From Fibrobacterota bacterium (GTDB taxonomy: Bacteria > Fibrobacterota > Fibrobacteria > UBA11236), in assembly GCA_028287505.1 (NCBI GenBank), contig JAQBPN010000057.1:1-45452 (forward strand): a stretch of DNA of 45,452 nucleotides, given 5' to 3'. Below the pieces are notes generated by a model. The model saw only the letters and a list, made by a program, of their open reading frames with translations. It ran no database searches and was not told where the DNA came from. A program made the translations under genes and the position numbers. Positions 33,648 to 40,377 of the stretch are shown here, piece after piece. How positions within the stretch are numbered: the stretch's first letter is position 1; each line of letters begins with the position of its first letter.

Positions 33648-35425
33648 TGGGTTTCCACGACTTTGATGGAACGCCCCCGGACGGTGATGTAGACTTCCGG
33701 GTGGGCCACTTCGATGGCCTTGATCCTCCCCGGTTCCAGATGTTCCTGTTGGTATTCCAATTCCTGCCGGCGGATGGTGATGGCCGCGGAGGCTTTGAGG
33801 ATTTGCTTGCGCCTCACCGCGATGTCCTTGAGCATCTGCGCCTTGGAGGGCTCCAGGGCCCCCCGGCTGGCGAGTTCGAGCAGAGAACGCAGGAAACGGT
33901 CGATCTTGATCATGGCCTCCTTCAGATCGGCCTCTTGGCGCTTGAGCGAGACCTGTCGGCGCTTTAAGGCGTAATCCACCCCGGCGGCCACGCAGGTCTT
34001 GATCCCGGCGGTCGATCCCAGGGCTTTCGCTTCCAGGCTCTTGGCCGCCAGGGCCTCTCCGCCGATGATCGATCCCCGTTTCTTCTCCAGGAGGATGCGG
34101 CCGCTGGAATAGAGAAAGCTTTGCAGGGAGAAATTTTCGATGAGGATATCCCCTTGGGCTTCCACCCAGGCATTCTCGGTGTATCCCGCGGTGACCTCAC
34201 GGCCCGCTTCCAGGCCAAACCGACCTTTGCCCGCGCCCAACACGCCGCCCTTGACATGGATGTCGCGCCCGGCCTTGATGCGGCTGGGCTCGGCGTTTCC
34301 CAGGATAAGGATGTCGCCTTCAGCTTCCACCTCGAACCCTTTGCGCACGCTTCCGGTAATCATGATATTGCCGTCGAAGCGCACGTTGCCGGTATGGTAA
34401 TCCACGTCCGAATTGACCACGAAGACGTTCATCACGTCCAACAAGGAGCCGTTCAACTGCACGCAGCCGTTGATCTCCGAATAGAATTCGGTATCGGAAT
34501 TCTCGGCCCGCACGTTCCTTCCCGGCACCAGGTAGGACCGCGGGACGGCCTTGGCCGGCAGCACGCGGCCGGAAACATCCATACCATCGACGCCGGGAAC
34601 GGCGGGAGTGACCCGCGCCAGCAATTGGTCCTCGGTCACCACCGGGATCCATTCCACCTTGCGGTAATCGACCTTTCCCTTTTCGTCCAGATCCAAATGC
34701 ACGGGGCCCTGGAAATCCCGGTCGAAGAAATACTCGATGGAACCGGCTTTGCCGGCAACGGGGGCGAATCCCTTGGAAACGGGCACGGCCAGGACCGCCA
34801 GCCGACTTTCGGCGCAGGCGTTGAGCGCCTCGACAATGGTGGCTTCCCGGATGCCGTAGCGGATGTTTTTCTTCTCCAGGTACTCCTTCACCGCCTGGAG
34901 ATCGGGCATCTTTCCCCGTCCGGCGGCGGGATGGATGTCCAGGAAGGCGGAAAGGTTTTCGGCGTCCGTCCTGGCCGCCAATCTCCCGTTCACGTCGGAA
35001 GGCAGGATGTGGAACAGATTGCCGATGACGATTACATGGCCCCGGATTTTCGCATGATAGCGTTCCGTGCCTCCGGAGATGCGGGATGCGACGTTTTCCC
35101 CGGGACTCAGAGTGGATTTTTTTCGGCTGTCCCTCGCGGCTATCACCTCATCCTTTTCCAACTCCCTCAGGAAAATGAATTCGTGGGGATTGAGCGACTC
35201 CAATTTCCGATCCGCCTCCAACCGGGCGAAATCGACGCCCTTGGCAAAATAGGGGTTCAGGTCGGACCCGTCCCGCACATGAACGAAAGAGGCGCCATCG
35301 CAATGGGCGTTCGCGGGCCCGCCGGCGCCCGCCTCCTTCTCGGCAACCTCCTGCAGCTTTTCCACCTTCCCGATTTCCTCGAGGAGGCAATGCATCAAAT
35401 CATCGGCATTGGTCTGCGAACTCAT
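33587..35425 (-). CDS. FapA/DUF342 family polymer-forming-like protein
   Basis: 612 residues, GGAGG 5 bases before ATG 35425. The N-terminal third has the FapA N-terminal domain (ERYHAKIRGHVIVIGNLFHI, ending near LLARVTPAVPGVDGMDVSGRVLPAKAV). The middle contains a beta-helical stack of repeating VNSDVDYHTGNVRFDGNIMITGSV, EAEGDILILGNAE, AGRDIHVKGGVLG units, typical of DUF342. The C-terminus is a long coiled coil (VSLKRQEADLKEAMIKIDRFLRSLLELASRG) followed by a short strand-rich end. Relatives influence flagellar placement or envelope functions; none is adjacent. It ends inside the 3' end of the convergent YCF48-like gene. Confidence 0.85.
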   Translation of the reverse strand: MSSQTNADDLMHCLLEEIGKVEKLQEVAEKEAGAGGPANAHCDGASFVHVRDGSDLNPYFAKGVDFARLEADRKLESLNPHEFIFLRELEKDEVIAARDSRKKSTLSPGENVASRISGGTERYHAKIRGHVIVIGNLFHILPSDVNGRLAARTDAENLSAFLDIHPAAGRGKMPDLQAVKEYLEKKNIRYGIREATIVEALNACAESRLAVLAVPVSKGFAPVAGKAGSIEYFFDRDFQGPVHLDLDEKGKVDYRKVEWIPVVTEDQLLARVTPAVPGVDGMDVSGRVLPAKAVPRSYLVPGRNVRAENSDTEFYSEINGCVQLNGSLLDVMNVFVVNSDVDYHTGNVRFDGNIMITGSVRKGFEVEAEGDILILGNAEPSRIKAGRDIHVKGGVLGAGKGRFGLEAGREVTAGYTENAWVEAQGDILIENFSLQSFLYSSGRILLEKKRGSIIGGEALAAKSLEAKALGSTAGIKTCVAAGVDYALKRRQVSLKRQEADLKEAMIKIDRFLRSLLELASRGALEPSKAQMLKDIAVRRKQILKASAAITIRRQELEYQQEHLEPGRIKAIEVAHPEVYITVRGRSIKVVETHYRSLFRLDEKTDLIVRGPA

Positions 35426-35495
35426 TTAAACCTCCCGCATCCGGTCGCCAGGGGCAGGCGCATAGTCCTGATCCATTTTGCGTGCGACTCCAAAG

Positions 35496-35517
35496 AGTGT
35501 GTTAACCTTATCACACT
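35496..35517 (-). promoter_or_regulatory. Inverted repeat upstream of the FapA gene
   Basis: AGTGTG (35496-35501) and CACACT (35512-35517) are perfect inverted repeats separated by 10 AT-rich bases. They lie 71 bases upstream of the start at 35425, where a regulator could bind. Between here and the terminator at 35627 I see no gene. Confidence 0.3.
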
Positions 35518-35626
35518 TCGGCATTGGGCGAATAACTCTAGGGTAAAATGTGGCCGGCAGGTGCGCACAAACAGTAAGTGCGCACAAGTTGTAATATGTC
35601 AGCGGGTGGGCGCGCGAGAACGGGGC

Positions 35627-35660
35627 AAAAAAAAGACGCCCCCCCAAGTAGGGGGGCGCC
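35627..35660 (-). terminator. Intrinsic terminator of the SRPBCC gene
   Basis: Read on the minus strand, GGCGCCCCCC pairs with GGGGGGCGTC around a 6-base loop and is followed by a run of eight U (forward A 35627-35634). It lies 20 bases after the stop at 35680, a textbook Rho-independent terminator. Confidence 0.9.
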
Positions 35661-35679
35661 ACATTTCAAAACAATGTAT

Positions 35680-36291
35680 TTACTTGGTCTTGACGGCGGG
35701 AGCCGGAGCGGCTTCCTCCGTGACGGCAGCCTGCATGGTCGCGGCCTGCTCGGTCTTGAGCTGCGCGGCGCGGGTCTCGGAAACGGTCTTAAGCGCGGCC
35801 AATCCCTTTTCGAAATAGGGGCCGACCATCTTGTCGGACATCAGGCTCATCCAACGCTTGGCGGGATTCATGCCGGCATCGCTGGCCATGATTTCCGTCA
35901 CCTTGACGCCATCGCCCTCGGGTACGAAGGACCAAAGCGCCTTGGCTTTGCCCATGGCTCCGAAGTCCAGGCCAATCTTGATGGCGGAGGAGGGAGCGGT
36001 TTCCTCGATGGTCATGGTGCCCTTGCCCATGTCCTTGGACGTCCAGCTGGAAGTGGCGCCCTGGCCCTCGGTCACGGCACCGTAGGTGATGACCATGGTG
36101 GGATCCTTCCAAGGGGACCAGGCTTCGTTCTTCTTCAGATCGTTCACCTGATCGAAAATCACTTCAGCCGGAGCATTGATGACCAGGGACCGGGTCACCG
36201 CCGATTGGCGGGGCAGCGCAACCAGACCGATAGCGGCCAGCAGCACGACAAGGACGATGAGTCCGAGGACGATGTTCTTAAGAATCTTCAT
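35680..36291 (-). CDS. Membrane-anchored SRPBCC (polyketide-cyclase-like) protein
   Basis: 203 residues. GGAGG 4 bases before ATG 36291 fixes the start. An N-terminal hydrophobic segment (residues 7-27, IVLGLIVLVVLLAAIGLVALP) anchors it, followed by the SRPBCC domain (VTRSLVINAPAEVIFDQVNDLKKNEAWSPWKDP, then GKGTMTIEETAPSSAIKIGLDF and GMNPAKRWMSLMSDKMVGPYFEKGLAALKTV). The C-terminal tail is Ala/Lys-rich. The domain would face the periplasm. It ends in the strong terminator at 35627. Ligand unknown. Confidence 0.85.
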   Translation of the reverse strand: MKILKNIVLGLIVLVVLLAAIGLVALPRQSAVTRSLVINAPAEVIFDQVNDLKKNEAWSPWKDPTMVITYGAVTEGQGATSSWTSKDMGKGTMTIEETAPSSAIKIGLDFGAMGKAKALWSFVPEGDGVKVTEIMASDAGMNPAKRWMSLMSDKMVGPYFEKGLAALKTVSETRAAQLKTEQAATMQAAVTEEAAPAPAVKTK

Positions 36292-36695
36292 GAGACCTCC
36301 TTTATAAACTGGAACAAAATACAGGATCGAAATACCGGCTGAAAGGTAACAAATTGGCATCCCCCGGTCTCCATCTCATAGGCCAACCCCACTATTACGG
36401 CCAATTTCCGCCTTTTTAAATCTCCCCCGACGGATTGGGTCCATCCATGGCTGTCCGCATGCCTACCCTCGCCGCAAGAATGCCCCATATGGGGTGATGG
36501 GTCGCTTCGCCCGCCGACCCTCAGTGCGGCCGGCGAAGCGACCGCTTTGGACCGACTTGCATGTTTCGCCAGGAACCGAGCGCCGGCATTCCGGCCTCAA
36601 AAAAAATAAATCGTTGCAGATGTTACATAAGCTTTTACATCTTCATCTAATCATCCGCAACCGAAACCTTAACGCAGAATAGAGAGAGGCACATC
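36292..36695. other. Gene-free intergenic region with hairpins
   Basis: No convincing gene lies in these 404 bases between two divergent genes. It holds the palindrome CCCCATATGGGG (36483-36494), a 12-base inverted repeat GGTCGCTTCGCC (36500-36511) with GGCGAAGCGACC (36532-36543) around a 20-base loop, and GCCGGCATTCCGGC (36582-36595) followed by a run of A. An AT-rich stretch with TTGCAG and TACATC about 70 bases before the PEP-CTERM start could be its promoter. The combination is compatible with a structured leader or a repeated intergenic element. Confidence 0.45.
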
Positions 36696-37454
36696 ATGAA
36701 ATCCGGTTTTACATTTCTCGGAAAATCCGCTTTGTTCGTCCTTGGGCTTTCCGGATGGCACGCAGCCCATGCCACCGAAGTGATTTGGGCCAATGAATCG
36801 GGACATGCATATCCCTATCTGGAAGAGTTCGACCTGAGCACGGGCGCCTTGATACAACAGTTCCTGGCGCCCAACCTGGAAGCGCGAGGCCTGGCCGGGG
36901 ACGATGCCGGCCGGGGAATAGAAGTGCTGGGCAATATCATCTATTACACCTCAAGCGCGAGCGGCAAAGTCTTCATGACCGACGCCACCACCCACCAGGA
37001 CCTGGGATACGCATTCGACACGGGCTTCCACGGAATCCAGTCCCTGTCCTGGGATGGAGAGGCCTTTTGGTTGCAGGGCAGCTTCGACGCGTATCGCTAT
37101 TCATTAGATGGCGTCGTGCTGGACCACGTCGCCAACTTCCAATCCAGCGGGACACCGGTCGACCCCTATTTCTCGGAACTGTTGAACCGCCGGGACTATG
37201 ATGGGTCCATTTACTACCAGGGGTATCTCTACCAAAACAAAATCGGGGTATTCCAGAATAATGGGACCCTGATTAGGGACATCACCCTGCCGCCGGTCGC
37301 GGATCCATGGTTTCCCCGCTACGTAACGGACCTCTCCCTAATCAATCCCGCACCGGTTCCCGAGCCCTCCTCCGTGGCCATGATGGCCGGAGGCCTGGCC
37401 ATGCTCGGTGGGCTTGCGGTCCGCCGGAAACTTCCGCTGCTGCGCCGGTCGTAA
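36696..37454 (+). CDS. PEP-CTERM sorting-signal protein
   Basis: 252 residues. A signal peptide (FLGKSALFVLGLSGWHAAHA) starts the protein, and the C-terminus has the complete sorting signal: the motif PVPEPSSVAMM, a Gly/Ala/Leu-rich membrane segment (AGGLAMLGGLAV) and a basic end RRKLPLLRRS. Family knowledge: such proteins are cut and anchored or released by exosortase and are often extracellular. The mature part has NESGHAYPYLEEFDLSTGALI and GVVLDHVANFQSSGTP, propeller-like repeats of uncertain family. No exosortase is in the window. AGAGAGAGG precedes the start. Confidence 0.88.
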   Translation: MKSGFTFLGKSALFVLGLSGWHAAHATEVIWANESGHAYPYLEEFDLSTGALIQQFLAPNLEARGLAGDDAGRGIEVLGNIIYYTSSASGKVFMTDATTHQDLGYAFDTGFHGIQSLSWDGEAFWLQGSFDAYRYSLDGVVLDHVANFQSSGTPVDPYFSELLNRRDYDGSIYYQGYLYQNKIGVFQNNGTLIRDITLPPVADPWFPRYVTDLSLINPAPVPEPSSVAMMAGGLAMLGGLAVRRKLPLLRRS

Positions 37455-37470
37455 AAACAGCCCAGTCAAC

Positions 37471-37496
37471 GCGGGTCCCGCCGACAGGGGACCCGC
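37471..37496. terminator. Bidirectional hairpin between converging genes
   Basis: GCGGGTCCC (37471-37479) pairs perfectly with GGGACCCGC (37488-37496) between the stop of the PEP-CTERM gene (37454) and the stop of the zinc-finger gene (37497). On the minus side a TTTTT run follows about 20 bases later. Confidence 0.55.
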
Positions 37497-37778
37497 TCAG
37501 AGCCGATCCTGCCCTTCCGCAACCATTTCCACTTCGTCCACATAGCACCAAGCCCAGGCCTCCCCAGGTTCGATGGAACGCATGATGGGATGCGTGGTTT
37601 TCTCGAAATGCCTGGTGGCATGGGTGTTCTTGCTCTGGTCGCAACATCCCACATGCCCACATACCATGCACATGCGGAGGTGGACCCACGAATCCCCCTT
37701 TTTGACGCATTCAGGGCATACGTCCACATCGGTATCCGTGATTTTAATCTGATTGAGGTGGGTGCACGCAACGTCCAT
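37497..37778 (-). CDS. UBP-type zinc-finger protein
   Basis: 93 residues. The ligand pattern C-x2-H near the start (VACTHL), DVCPECVKKGDSWVHLRMCMVCGHVGCCDQSKNTHATRHFEKTTHPIMRSIEPGEAWAWCYVDE is the UBP (ZnF-UBP) finger. In eukaryotes it binds the free C-terminus of ubiquitin; in bacteria the role is unknown and it often stands alone. It starts 24 bases from the sharp drop in GC at 37802, so its promoter lies at or across the edge of the accessory array. Confidence 0.9.
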   Translation of the reverse strand: MDVACTHLNQIKITDTDVDVCPECVKKGDSWVHLRMCMVCGHVGCCDQSKNTHATRHFEKTTHPIMRSIEPGEAWAWCYVDEVEMVAEGQDRL

Positions 37779-37928
37779 AAGGAACTCCAGGTAGGGGGCC
37801 CGTTAATGCAAAGGAAGTCGATATCCTATAAAAATACCTTTTGGCCGATAGCCATTCAGGAAAAAACCGTCCGCTACACTAATGGATTTGATGGATACCA
37901 ATTAGTGTCTACAACTGTGGAAAGAGTT

Positions 37929-37956
37929 TTGACAGGAGGCCGGATTCCTTTACAGG
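37929..37956 (+). promoter_or_regulatory. Possible promoter in the first cassette
   Basis: A perfect TTGACA at 37929-37934 is followed 16 bases later by TACAGG. It lies upstream of the gene at 38053 and could serve as the array promoter. The -10 is poor. Confidence 0.3.
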
Positions 37957-38052
37957 GGACTTACAAGTTGTGCGTAGGTTTTGTTTTTTGCGAGAACATG
38001 GGTCAGCCAAGGCTGTTAGCTTCTGTGATACATATCACCTTGGGGCGAAGCA

Positions 38053-38280
38053 GTGAAGACTTTGACGACCTTTTTTATCGGTTTGTTGGTCTCCGTTTCT
38101 TTGGCGGCGTCTACGCTGACGGTTGCCTTCAATACTAAAACGCTGAAGTATCACTATACGTCCTGTGTGTGGGCGAAGAAGTGCACGGTGAATTGTGTGG
38201 AGGTGAGTTTAAAGGAGGCGATTGGGAGGGGTGGGATGGCTTGTAGGGTATGTCATCCGCCTGTTACGGTGAAGGAGTAG
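38053..38280 (+). CDS. Small secreted Cys-rich protein, Ada-like zinc-binding pattern
   Basis: 75 residues from GTG 38053. A signal peptide (MKTLTTFFIGLLVSVSLAAS) is followed by NTKTLKYHYTSCVWAKKCTVNCVEVSLKEAIGRGGMACRVCHP. The series C-x5-C-x3-C then C-x2-C, with YH-x3-C and GG-ACRVC, resembles the Ada-type metal-binding small proteins found near nucleases and phage genes. Four to five Cys could bind zinc in the periplasm or form disulfides. It is the only ORF in the first cassette and is in the same orientation as the rest. Function unknown. Confidence 0.65.
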   Translation: MKTLTTFFIGLLVSVSLAASTLTVAFNTKTLKYHYTSCVWAKKCTVNCVEVSLKEAIGRGGMACRVCHPPVTVKE

Positions 38281-38366
38281 ATAGGGGTAATGTGTTGCTG
38301 GTCTGGGACGAGCGAAAGAAAAGGGATGTGGGCTGGGTAGAGGAGGTTACAAGTACTCCTTCTTTT

Positions 38367-38420
38367 GCGCAACAACTAGTTCTAGGGTGAATAAAAGTTT
38401 CACCCTAGAACTAGTTGGGC
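38367..38420 (+). repeat. Short attC-like site with perfect 19-base-pair stem
   Basis: CAACTAGTTCTAGGGTGAA (38373-38391) is perfectly complementary to 38399-38417 around the 7-base loop TAAAAGT. It is bordered by GCGCAAC (38367-38373) and GTTGGGC (38414-38420), the latter an exact GTTRRRY core. At 54 bases it is the size of a classical attC site, unlike the other four sites here. Confidence 0.65.
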
Positions 38421-38441
38421 GACATTATGCCGTTAGATTTG

Positions 38442-38470
38442 TGCTCGCTGATCTTTTCAGTCAGCGAGCA
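38442..38470 (+). ncRNA. Leader hairpin of cassette A
   Basis: TGCTCGCTGA (38442-38451) pairs perfectly with TCAGCGAGCA (38461-38470) around the loop TCTTTTCAG. Equivalent hairpins with a different stem but nearly the same loop stand at the same place in cassettes B, C and D. It may act as RNA in the 5' leader or as single-stranded DNA. Confidence 0.6.
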
Positions 38471-38593
38471 TTGCGAAAACCAATTTACTGGGGATGGAAA
38501 TCCAAATCAACGCAAGACGTGCCTAAATCCTATCCTGAACCTTTCTCTAATCCAAATGTATTTTGGCTATCTTCCTGTAACCTAAGGAAATAA

Positions 38594-39634
38594 ATGGAAA
38601 CCTTTGAAAATACCTGGGAAATAAAAGGTGACAGCCCTGCCGTAGATTTTGCCTTTGCAGTTACAAAGGAAATCGCGGATATGGCTAGGAAACAGCTTCC
38701 CGAATTTGCCGAAATGTTTCCTTTTCGAAGACAATGGGAGGCAAATGCAACATTTTCCAATGGCTGTACTGCAATTTTGCTTCGTGAGACTACTGGAAAT
38801 GGTGTCCCTTCAATTGGCGAGATAAAAGAAACCGACTTATTGAACAAAATCCAAGAATTCTCAAGAGGAAAAGAGCACCCGTCATTCGAAGAAATTTACA
38901 GCTTCTTTGGAAGCTACTATTTCAATTTTGATCAATTCCTATACATCGGAAAATATGACAATTCAAAACTAAGCTGGCGCCACATATTAACTGTCTTAGT
39001 AGAATGGATAAATAGAATTGTGGTTCCGGTCGTTTTGAAAAACAATGAAAAAAGGGTTCTAAGCGCAATTCCTATCCCTCCACAATTTGAAGTCGGCAAG
39101 CTAACCCCAAATGTTTTTGTGCTAGAAAGTGAAAAACACTCGAGGCAGGGCACATGCTTTCATCTTGCGGGCATCGGTCTTGTAACTTGCGAACACGCTT
39201 TTTGTGAAGAAATGAGTGTTTTTCGGAGTAGTAGCATTAACAATAAAGTGAAAACACATCTCGTTAAAAGCAACGCGACCATCGATTTAGCAATCTTGAA
39301 AGCGGACGGCTTCGAGTTAGGTACTGGACTTGAAATCGGTTCCTCCGATAACTTGAAAATAATGGATCATATTGCCTCGATTGGATTTCCGAATTATCGA
39401 TATGGAGATACGGGTGTCTTTTCTCCGGGATTAGTAGTTGGTTTTAGACCAGTGTCAGGGATTAGAAGAATCCTAGTCAATACGCCATTAATTTCCGGCA
39501 ATAGTGGTGGGCCAGTGGTTGACAGATTCGGAAAAGTCATTGGAGTAGTTGTCACCGGAGCGGACCGAATGGAAAATGCAAATGGAACTGAAAATCATGG
39601 GGTTATCCCAATTGAAGCCCTAAAACTATTGTAA
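38594..39634 (+). CDS. Trypsin-like serine protease with N-terminal extension
   Basis: 346 residues; TAAGGA 5 bases before the ATG. Residues about 180-340 form a chymotrypsin-like domain: GTCFHLAGIGLVTCEHAF with His201, IDLAILK with Asp231, and LISGNSGGPVVD with Ser304, so the triad is complete. Residues 1-175 are a helical region of unknown family with WEANATFSNGCTAILLRE. There is no signal peptide, so it acts in the cytoplasm, which is typical of proteases in anti-phage systems, not of digestive ones. Low GC and the cassette borders suggest recent transfer. The target or trigger is unknown. Confidence 0.85.
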   Translation: METFENTWEIKGDSPAVDFAFAVTKEIADMARKQLPEFAEMFPFRRQWEANATFSNGCTAILLRETTGNGVPSIGEIKETDLLNKIQEFSRGKEHPSFEEIYSFFGSYYFNFDQFLYIGKYDNSKLSWRHILTVLVEWINRIVVPVVLKNNEKRVLSAIPIPPQFEVGKLTPNVFVLESEKHSRQGTCFHLAGIGLVTCEHAFCEEMSVFRSSSINNKVKTHLVKSNATIDLAILKADGFELGTGLEIGSSDNLKIMDHIASIGFPNYRYGDTGVFSPGLVVGFRPVSGIRRILVNTPLISGNSGGPVVDRFGKVIGVVVTGADRMENANGTENHGVIPIEALKLL

Positions 39635-39682
39635 TCAAGAAATAAATGCCACCCCCAGTAAATACGGAACGGCATAACGATC

Positions 39683-39960
39683 GCTCAACAAGGACCCAGC
39701 CAGGAACCCGCGGGCATGCGTTCGCATTGCGGGTTTGCAAATGGCCTGGGAAGGCTGCGCGGCAATTCGCACTCAACTTCGAGCTGGTGCTTACGCGTTC
39801 CTCCTCCCATTCGGTCGTCGTCAGCGTTAGCTGGCTCTCAGTTGGTGCTCATTGCATGCTGCGCGCGTGAACTACAGGGGCTATAGCGCCCCACTCCGTT
39901 CACGTGCTCGCATGTCGCGCGTGCCTTCCTAGGCCACTTCTGGCTGGGCCAACGTTATGT
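39683..39960 (+). repeat. Large attC-like site 1
   Basis: Cores GCTCAAC (39683-39689) and GTTATGT (39954-39960). Outer stem CCCAGCCAG (39695-39703) with CTGGCTGGG (39940-39948). Main stem AAATGGCCTGGGAAGGC (39739-39755) with GCCTTCCTAGGCCACTT (39923-39939), 15 of 17 plus one G-T pair. Central GGGGCTATAGCGCCCC hairpin inside a GTGAAC/GTTCAC stem. Fills the gap between cassette A and B genes. Confidence 0.75.
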
Positions 39961-39981
39961 GCAATAACCCGTCCTTCAATG

Positions 39982-40012
39982 TTGGCCCCCGATCTTTCCA
40001 GTCGGGGGCCAA
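39982..40012 (+). ncRNA. Leader hairpin of cassette B
   Basis: TTGGCCCCCGA (39982-39992) pairs perfectly with TCGGGGGCCAA (40002-40012) around the loop TCTTTCCAG, the same loop as in cassette D. Confidence 0.65.
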
Positions 40013-40047
40013 TTTAGAATGATTAGATTTTGGGGGCAGGAGTGGAA

Positions 40048-40107
40048 ATGAGGATTGTCTCTCGAATACTAAAACTTAAGCGCCAAAATAAAATGGAGGG
40101 AATATAA
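40048..40107 (+). CDS. Putative 19-residue leader peptide
   Basis: An ATG at 40048 with GCAGGAG 5 bases before it opens a 19-residue frame, MRIVSRILKLKRQNKMEGI, whose TAA overlaps the ATG of the next gene as TAATG. This arrangement suggests translational coupling. The peptide is basic and could be a leader or simply an entry site for ribosomes. Too short to judge by composition alone. Confidence 0.4.
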   Translation: MRIVSRILKLKRQNKMEGI

Positions 40108-40328
40108 TGAGCAAATCGACTGTTGACCTTTGTTCAATTATGAGGGCTGGAGGTGGGGTTAAATTGCCCTGTAATAGATCTGCTGTAGACTTTAGCTCGA
40201 TAGCTCGTGCCGGTGGTGACAGTGGTGCCAAACTTACAATTACGGGCGCTGAAGCACTTTCAACGGTGGACCTCTGCTCTATTGGAAGGGCAAATCCAGG
40301 AAACGTGTTTTTTGAATTTTCAAGTTAG
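40107..40328 (+). CDS. Small protein of three imperfect repeats
   Basis: 73 residues. GGAGGG lies 7 bases before ATG 40107, and the TAATG overlap with the peptide ORF suggests coupling. The protein is almost wholly three repeats: STVDLCSIMRAGGG, SAVDFSSIARAGGD and STVDLCSIGRANPG, followed by short Lys/Thr-rich or Phe-rich tails. The repeat core is S-x-VD-x-x-SI-x-RA. There is no membrane segment or signal. No family is recognised. It stands in front of the RNase H-like gene, separated by the hairpin at 40329-40358, so it could be a regulator or partner of that enzyme. Confidence 0.6.
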   Translation: MSKSTVDLCSIMRAGGGVKLPCNRSAVDFSSIARAGGDSGAKLTITGAEALSTVDLCSIGRANPGNVFFEFSS

Positions 40329-40358
40329 GATAAGATGTCTGGAATAGACACCCTTATC
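40329..40358 (+). terminator. Hairpin between the two genes of cassette B
   Basis: GATAAG (40329-40334) pairs with CTTATC (40353-40358), and GTCT with AGAC within it, starting right after the TAG of the repeat protein. No U run follows. It may set the ratio of the two proteins by attenuation or by blocking ribosomes. Confidence 0.45.
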
Positions 40359-40377
40359 AGGAAAACCCGTTTGTAAA

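Larger units (their letters stand above)
37803..38414 (+). mobile_element. Cassette Z: small Cys-rich protein
   Basis: Begins at GTTAATGCAAAGGAAG (37802-37817) directly at the GC drop and ends at the short attC-like site. The start and the tail CCTTCTTTTGCGCAAC (38358-38373) are weakly complementary (about 12 of 15 with a gap), so this first unit is the least certain. It contains the gene at 38053. Bases 37803-38052 hold a possible promoter and no convincing gene. Confidence 0.45.
38415..39954 (+). mobile_element. Cassette A: trypsin-like protease
   Basis: The left end GTTGGGCGACATTATGCCG (from 38414) and the right end, the complement of AACGGCATAACGATCGCTC running to 39689, match at 19 of 22 aligned positions with one gap. 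Inner repeat: AATTTACTGGGGATGG (38482-38497) against CCACCCCCAGTAAATA (39649-39664), 14 of 16. Its attC-like site is 39683-39960. Confidence 0.6.

Noticed and set aside
37806-38138. A 110-residue ORF at the start of the first cassette
   Set aside because: It overlaps the conserved Cys-rich gene in another frame, has no ribosome-binding site and no recognisable features.
38387-38593. A 68-residue ORF upstream of the protease gene
   Set aside because: It crosses the attC-like stem and the leader hairpin, which are better explained as structural elements.
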